A DNA stretch of 10,367 bases from an uncultured Lachnospiraceae bacterium. GTDB lineage: Bacteria > Bacillota > Clostridia > Lachnospirales > Lachnospiraceae. The notes beneath the pieces were generated by a model. The model saw only the letters and a list, made by a program, of their open reading frames with translations, was not told where the DNA came from and did no database searches. Positions 6,609 through 10,367 of this stretch are shown piece after piece. The position numbers and the translations under genes were made by a program. The stretch lies in assembly GCA_947174725.1 (NCBI GenBank), contig CAMWKA010000040.1:1-10367 (forward strand), given 5' to 3'. Every line of letters begins with the position of its first letter. The first letter of the stretch is position 1.

Positions 6609-8141
6609 TTAATGACGCAGCTTCCTATATAGATACGCCATTATCGCCAGTCCTGCCAGCGTATAGATCACGCTGTTGACCGGCGCAACGACCAGCTCAT
6701 AGGTTTTCCCCGGTAATGCGGAGGACAGATATACAAACGCATTGGCCGCCATATGGAAAACTACCGGAAACCAGAAATTACCCGACCAATATAATACCAA
6801 CGCCAGCCCAATCCCCATCAGTGCCGCATAGATCCCCTGCAAAAGATTTCCATGGAAAAATCCGAAAAACAACGCTGTCAGACATATAGCCAGCGGAGCC
6901 CCCATAAACCGTGAGATCCTGCCGTAAAGCAGCCAGCGGAACAGCAGCTCCTCCGCAATGGGCGTAACGATAACATACAGCAGTACCGCCATCCCAAGAG
7001 GTACCTGAACTTGAACCGTAGCTTCGGCAAACCGTTCAGGATCGCCGCCTATCGCCATATAGATATTGGATATGGCAAGGTTCAGCCCCATCGCCAGTAA
7101 TGCCCCGGCAAGAATCGTCCATCCGTAATATACCGCTTTCACGCGTCTTAGTGGTATCACATCACCACGGCGGTATAAGAAATATAATACGGCCGCCGTA
7201 CCAACCAACGCTATCACCCTGATCCAGACTGCCAACGCAGAAGAGTGTTCGGTAATGGCCAGTGACAACTCTCCATTGCCCATGCCGGTCATAAAATCCA
7301 CCAGCTTCATCCCAAGCCATGTTAGCAGTTCTGTCATCAGTTCATATATTACAAACGGGACAATCATATAAATCGCCCGTAGAAATGATGAATCCCTGCC
7401 AACGGTCTGTTTTTCTCCCAACAGATAGCATTCCAATTCTTTTACCGTAGCCGCAACATACTCCGCGCCGCTGCGTTCCAACTCTCCTTCCGGTGCATAC
7501 CCATATGCCACAGCCACGCCATGCAGTCCGTATGCCTTTGCACCGTTCATATCAAAGACGCGATCCCCAATCATTGCCGTACTGTCACGAAAAGTCGCGC
7601 TTTCTTTTCCGTTCAGCCAGGCCTTGTCCCATCCTGCCTGATCCTTCTTTAAATCTGCTTCTTTCAGCGTGTATAACTGCAGGAGCGCCTCTTCCACAAC
7701 TTCTTCTTTCTTACTCCGTCTGCCATCCAGTTCGCTTCCGACAACCACATCAAAATAGGAACTCAGATGAAAATGTTTTAAGATCCTCTTCACAAATACT
7801 TCCGGTTTGCTGGATGCCACCGCCAGATAACAGTCCGCTTCTTTCAATCGCTTAAGCATCTCAGGGATACCGTCATATACTATATTTTCAAACAGACCGA
7901 TGGCGGAAAACCGCTCCCGGTAATGGGCAATCGCCTTTCCCGCATCCGCCTTGGACATATGATAAAATTCCATAAAACTGTCTTCCAGCGGCGGTCCGAT
8001 AAAGGGTTCCAGCTTGTCTATATCAGGTTCCTCTATATCCATCTGATGCAGCGCATACTGAACGGATCTGCAGATCCCCTCTTTCGGATCCGTCAGCGTT
8101 CCATCCAGGTCAAACAGCACATATCGAAATCGTCTATTCAC
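6609..8141 (-). CDS. HAD phosphatase fused to CPBP (CAAX/ABI-type) intramembrane protease
   Basis: This single 510-residue frame holds two enzymes. Residues 5-240 are a phosphoglycolate-phosphatase-like HAD domain: FDLDGT (nucleophile Asp11, Asp13), VASSK (Ser110), Lys144/145, and MIGDRVFD (Asp193, Asp197). About 20 extra residues (roughly 163-187) lie between the lysine and the last motif. After a short linker (242-252), six to seven hydrophobic segments carry the glutamic-type CPBP motifs: EELLFR (Glu397, Glu398, Arg402), FGFFH (Phe426, His430) and HMAAN (His463, Asn467). Both active sites look intact. The HAD domain is on the cytosolic N-terminus; CPBP relatives cleave prenylated proteins or act in bacteriocin immunity or membrane signalling. 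The start is GTG with AGGA 4 nt upstream; an ATG just before it hits a stop. It is the first gene of the minus-strand unit, about 28 nt from a predicted transcription start. Substrates of both halves are unknown. Confidence 0.88.
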   Translation of the reverse strand: MNRRFRYVLFDLDGTLTDPKEGICRSVQYALHQMDIEEPDIDKLEPFIGPPLEDSFMEFYHMSKADAGKAIAHYRERFSAIGLFENIVYDGIPEMLKRLKEADCYLAVASSKPEVFVKRILKHFHLSSYFDVVVGSELDGRRSKKEEVVEEALLQLYTLKEADLKKDQAGWDKAWLNGKESATFRDSTAMIGDRVFDMNGAKAYGLHGVAVAYGYAPEGELERSGAEYVAATVKELECYLLGEKQTVGRDSSFLRAIYMIVPFVIYELMTELLTWLGMKLVDFMTGMGNGELSLAITEHSSALAVWIRVIALVGTAAVLYFLYRRGDVIPLRRVKAVYYGWTILAGALLAMGLNLAISNIYMAIGGDPERFAEATVQVQVPLGMAVLLYVIVTPIAEELLFRWLLYGRISRFMGAPLAICLTALFFGFFHGNLLQGIYAALMGIGLALVLYWSGNFWFPVVFHMAANAFVYLSSALPGKTYELVVAPVNSVIYTLAGLAIMAYLYRKLRH

Positions 8142-8175
8142 AGCATCCTGCCCTTTCCGAAAATAATTCTACATA

Positions 8176-8204
8176 ATTATAACATCTTAACAATAATTGG
8201 TAAA
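8176..8204 (-). promoter_or_regulatory. SigA-type promoter for the seven-gene minus-strand unit
   Basis: Read on the minus strand, TTTACC (8204-8199) is followed after exactly 17 nt by TATAAT (8181-8176). The -10 is perfect and the -35 matches four of six consensus positions. The start site would be near 8169, leaving a leader of about 28 nt before the GTG start at 8141. It lies back to back with the thiT promoter, about 45 bp apart. Confidence 0.7.
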
Positions 8205-8249
8205 CTCTTTTGTAGAAAATTACGAATCCAAATCGCCTTGCATTCCCTA

Positions 8250-8278
8250 TTGACATTTCCAAATGATTTCCATATAAT
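8250..8278 (+). promoter_or_regulatory. perfect consensus SigA promoter for thiT
   Basis: TTGACA (8250-8255), a 17-nt spacer and TATAAT (8273-8278) match the vegetative sigma-factor consensus at every position. Transcription would start near 8285, just upstream of the TPP aptamer, giving a leader of about 195 nt. Such a strong promoter fits a gene whose control lies in the leader rather than at initiation. Confidence 0.88.
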
Positions 8279-8316
8279 GAGAGACGATTGCAAAACGCAT
8301 CTAACATTATAACTTA

Positions 8317-8397
8317 CGCTAGGGGTGCTCATCAGGCTGAGAAGCATTTATGCTAACCCTCATTACTTGAACCGGATAATACCGGCGGAAGGAAGCG
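8317..8397 (+). ncRNA. TPP (THI-element) riboswitch aptamer
   Basis: The conserved THI-box segments occur in order: GGGGTGC (8322-8328), CTGAGA (8337-8342), an AGCA/TGCT stem-loop (8343-8354), ACCCT (8356-8360), CTTGA (8366-8370), GGATAAT (8374-8380) and GGCGGAAGGAA (8384-8394). CGCT (8317-8320) pairs with AGCG (8394-8397) to close P1, and CCGG (8372-8375) pairs with CCGG (8382-8385). The aptamer binds thiamine pyrophosphate and typically lowers expression of thiamine transport or synthesis genes when TPP is plentiful. Its position directly before thiT on the same strand fits that role. Confidence 0.95.
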
Positions 8398-8478
8398 ATC
8401 TCGATTTTCTGATTTTTTCAGATATGAACATCGTGAACGTTTTTTCCCTCCCGGCGTAACAACCAAGGAGGTTTTTTT
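8398..8478 (+). promoter_or_regulatory. riboswitch expression platform with Shine-Dalgarno-sequestering hairpin
   Basis: CCTCC (8447-8451) is the exact complement of the thiT Shine-Dalgarno GGAGG (8467-8471), with GG (8453-8454) and CC (8463-8464) able to pair inside the loop. This stem would hide the ribosome-binding site, and the T7 run right after it (8472-8478) could also make it act as a terminator. The same CCTCC strand, as TTCCCTCC (8444-8451), can instead pair with GGAAGGAA (8387-8394) in the aptamer's 3' side, seven of eight pairs. That gives two mutually exclusive folds. A weaker AT-rich hairpin, TCTGA/TCAGA (8408-8422), lies between. Pairings are read from sequence; the switching model is inference. 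Confidence 0.65.
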
Positions 8479-9174
8479 ATGCTGAACAATCCGTTTTTTT
8501 TCCTACAGGACGATGAATTTGTCCTGACAACTGCAGGTATCGCTGTAACCATCATCATGATCTTGATCCTGCTTGCCACCTCTATCCTGATCGGCGCCAG
8601 ATTATCCAAGAAAACGCCGGAACGCAAAACCAGTGCACTTGCAAGAAATACCCTTCAGCTGGTTTTCTCTTCTGCCGCTATGGCGCTGGGGATCATCACC
8701 TCAGAGGTCATTCCTACCCTGAGTCTGCCCATGGGTGGTTCCATTACACTCTTCTCCATGCTGTTTATCACCCTGATCGGCTACTGGTATGGTCTTGGAG
8801 CAGGTCTTACCGCCGCTCTGGCTTACGGACTGCTTCAATTTGTCTTAGATCCCAAGTTTTTATCCTTTGGCCAGCTTCTGTTAGATTATATTCTGGCATT
8901 TGGTGCGCTAGGTCTTTCCGGTATATTTTCCAACAAAAAACACGGTCTGATTCTTGGTTATCTTACAGGCGTTATCGGCAGATACATCTTTGCATGCATT
9001 GCCGGAGTTGTGATCTGGGGTATCTACGCACCGGAAGGAATGTCTCCCGTGGTCTACTCCCTGACCTATCAGGCCACTTATATTCTCCCGGAGACGATCC
9101 TTACCCTGATCATTCTGGCTCTCCCTCCGGTTAAGAAGGCATTGGATGCCATCAAACGCATGGCGGTAGTGTGA
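8479..9174 (+). CDS. thiT: ThiT-family thiamine (or thiamine-related) ECF transporter S-component
   Basis: ThiT binds thiamine in the membrane and imports it with a shared energizing module (EcfA, EcfA', EcfT), which is not in this window. The family is recognised from GGSITL (86-91), AYGLLQFVLDP (115-125), QLLLDYILAFGALG (132-145), GRYIFACIAGVVIWGIYAPEGM (167-188 region) and VYSLTYQATYILPE (192-205). The TPP riboswitch upstream independently supports a thiamine role. Against L. lactis ThiT as I recall it, Trp133 and Tyr146 are kept (Trp180, Tyr193), but Glu84, His125 and Asn151 are replaced by Asp136, Ala172 and Gln198. At 231 residues it is about 50 longer than the usual 180-190, with an extra hydrophobic helix at about 15-39. 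The ATG has GGAGG at 7 nt. The ligand may be thiamine or a precursor. Confidence 0.87.
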   Translation: MLNNPFFFLQDDEFVLTTAGIAVTIIMILILLATSILIGARLSKKTPERKTSALARNTLQLVFSSAAMALGIITSEVIPTLSLPMGGSITLFSMLFITLIGYWYGLGAGLTAALAYGLLQFVLDPKFLSFGQLLLDYILAFGALGLSGIFSNKKHGLILGYLTGVIGRYIFACIAGVVIWGIYAPEGMSPVVYSLTYQATYILPETILTLIILALPPVKKALDAIKRMAVV

Positions 9175-9193
9175 AAAGGATTTGAGTTGTCGT

Positions 9194-9230
9194 AAAAAAA
9201 GAAGGCAAGAACTTATCTTGCCCTCTTTTT
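9194..9230. terminator. bidirectional intrinsic terminator between thiT and the HD-GYP gene
   Basis: GGCAAGA (9204-9210), loop ACTTA, TCTTGCC (9216-9222) form a perfect 7-bp stem. It extends outward through A/G-rich and T/C-rich flanks (9196-9203 with 9223-9230) with one mismatch. The T-rich tract 9224-9230 follows on the plus strand and the A-tract 9194-9200 gives a U-tract on the minus strand. It starts about 20 nt after the thiT stop. The stop codon of the minus-strand gene (9213-9215) lies in its loop. Confidence 0.9.
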
Positions 9231-10367
9231 CATATAATCACTAATGATCCGTACCAGTTCCTTATCCAGCTTTCCATTCTTTGCCATGGAATCCAGAATC
9301 TCCAACGCTTTATGCAATGGCATTGTGCCCTTATAAGGACGATCTTCGGAAGTCAGGGAATCATAGATATCTATGATCGTAAGGATCCTGGTCAAAATAC
9401 TCAGTTCATCCCCTTTTTTGTGATTTGGATAGCCGGAACCATCCAGATACTCATGATGCGAGGACGCAATTTCCTGCACTTTGTCATATTTTTCATTAAA
9501 CCGGATCTTATCCAGCATTTTATCCGTAAACACAACATGCTGCTGTACGATCTCCCGTTCCTCATCCGTCAGGGTGCCTCTGGTAATCGAAAGGGCTTTC
9601 AACTCCTGCTCATCCAGATAGGGGATCTTTGTTCCATCCTTCATCACATAGGTACGCGAAGCCATATCCTTGATCCTTCGAAGTTCGCTCTCCGTGACCC
9701 GTTCCCTGATATTCATACCCGGAATCTCCGCCCGGAAATTACTCAACCGCAGATCCTCCATCGCCCACTCCGCATTATCCATCCTGCCTTCCAGCATATC
9801 GATCTTCATCATCAGGCTGATCTTTTCCAACTTGTTCAATAATCCCTCAAGCCGGTCACCCAGTCTGGTGGATTTATTTAACACCTCACGCGGCGTGATC
9901 ATCTTACCGATATCATGAAGCATAGCTGCCATGTATAGCTGCTCGCTTTCATTCTTATCAATATATTTATCATATTCGCCACGGGTATGGAGCGCATTGA
10001 TATGATCCACGATCTCCCTGCAATATGCCGCCACGTGAACCGTATGATTGGCATTATACGGGGTTCTGGCGTCAATTGCCGTTGTCAGGGAAGCTACAAA
10101 AGACAGTAATAGTTCCTCCAAATCCTGAATCAGCATCATATTAGTCAACGCCATGGCCATCTGTGCCGTCAGAGAATTGACCATCTTCACATGCGGTTCG
10201 GAAAACGGAATCACGCTGCCATCATCTTCCGTACAATTGGTCAGCTGCATAACGCCGATAACGCTCTTGCCCGGCTCAAAGATCGGAACAGTCAGCAGGG
10301 ATTTCGTCCTGTAATTATGTACTACGTCGAATTCCTTTATGGATAGGATCTCAAATTCTTTCTCCTG
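9213..10367 (-). CDS. GAF-HD-GYP phosphodiesterase-type signalling protein, 5' end missing
   Basis: The frame is open to the right edge, adding 39 codons (QEKEFEILSIKEF... to VIGVM) beyond the first internal ATG at 10250, so 384 residues are visible and the N-terminus lies outside. The visible N-terminal part is the end of a GAF sensor domain (SLLTVPIFEPGKSVIGVMQL, then FSEPHVKMVNSLTAQMA). The rest is an HD-GYP domain; numbering from the ATG at 10250, NHTVHVAAYC (68-77), LHDIGK (111-116), a histidine in EIVQQHVVFT (233-242), and HHEYLDGSGYP (265-275). HD-GYP proteins hydrolyse cyclic di-GMP or related cyclic dinucleotides. All metal ligands I can place are present. About 85 extra residues (roughly 131-218) separate HDIGK from the next histidine segment. 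It converges on thiT with a shared terminator. No transmembrane part is visible here. Confidence 0.87.
   Translation of the reverse strand, partial: QEKEFEILSIKEFDVVHNYRTKSLLTVPIFEPGKSVIGVMQLTNCTEDDGSVIPFSEPHVKMVNSLTAQMAMALTNMMLIQDLEELLLSFVASLTTAIDARTPYNANHTVHVAAYCREIVDHINALHTRGEYDKYIDKNESEQLYMAAMLHDIGKMITPREVLNKSTRLGDRLEGLLNKLEKISLMMKIDMLEGRMDNAEWAMEDLRLSNFRAEIPGMNIRERVTESELRRIKDMASRTYVMKDGTKIPYLDEQELKALSITRGTLTDEEREIVQQHVVFTDKMLDKIRFNEKYDKVQEIASSHHEYLDGSGYPNHKKGDELSILTRILTIIDIYDSLTSEDRPYKGTMPLHKALEILDSMAKNGKLDKELVRIISDYMKKRAR

Noticed and set aside
7923..8312. A 129-codon plus-strand open frame reaching into the divergent promoter region
   Set aside because: It is antisense to the HAD domain and runs over both predicted promoters; no ribosome-binding site or domain is visible.
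8418..8627. A minus-strand 69-codon frame across the thiT start
   Set aside because: It is antisense to the riboswitch platform and the start of thiT, with no supporting signal.
1..10367. CRISPR arrays, insertion sequences, prophage or toxin-antitoxin signatures
   Set aside because: I saw no regularly spaced direct repeats, transposase or integrase motifs, or paired small toxin-like genes.

Overview
The window looks like ordinary chromosomal DNA of a Clostridia bacterium, most likely a Lachnospiraceae-type gut anaerobe. This rests on the gene types: an Hsp33, a ThiT-type S-component behind a TPP riboswitch, a ParB-like/BMP chimera, and a metallophosphoesterase with an 'IADKES' first motif. 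It also rests on purine-rich Shine-Dalgarno sites, consensus SigA-type promoters and moderate GC. The taxonomic call is inference. I see no rRNA, tRNA, transposase, phage gene or CRISPR array.

Layout. From about 8204 down to 79, seven genes run on the minus strand and probably form one transcription unit. A clear promoter (8176-8204, TTTACC-N17-TATAAT) precedes the first gene. In transcription order they encode: a HAD phosphatase fused to a CPBP/CAAX-type intramembrane protease; a cytosolic ParB-like/BMP fusion; a metallophosphoesterase; a HisC-type aminotransferase; a DUF368/PopT undecaprenyl-phosphate translocase; a SAM-dependent methyltransferase, which overlaps popT by 8 nt; and the redox chaperone Hsp33. 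Gaps are 33, 46, 100, 79, -8 and 64 nt, with no convincing internal terminator. An internal promoter before hisC or popT cannot be excluded.

Divergent from this unit, a perfect consensus promoter (8250-8278) drives a TPP riboswitch (8317-8397) and a thiamine ECF S-component gene (8479-9174). The leader can fold in two mutually exclusive ways that would hide or expose the thiT ribosome-binding site. The S-component departs from ThiT at positions I recall as thiamine ligands and carries an extra N-terminal helix.

Convergent with thiT is the 3' part of a GAF plus HD-GYP phosphodiesterase gene that runs off the right edge. The two genes share a bidirectional terminator whose stem lies partly inside the last codons of the HD-GYP gene.

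The most unusual content is the pair of chimeric proteins at the head of the minus-strand unit. I find no defence system, toxin-antitoxin pair or mobile element. The window is mainly housekeeping with several architectural oddities.
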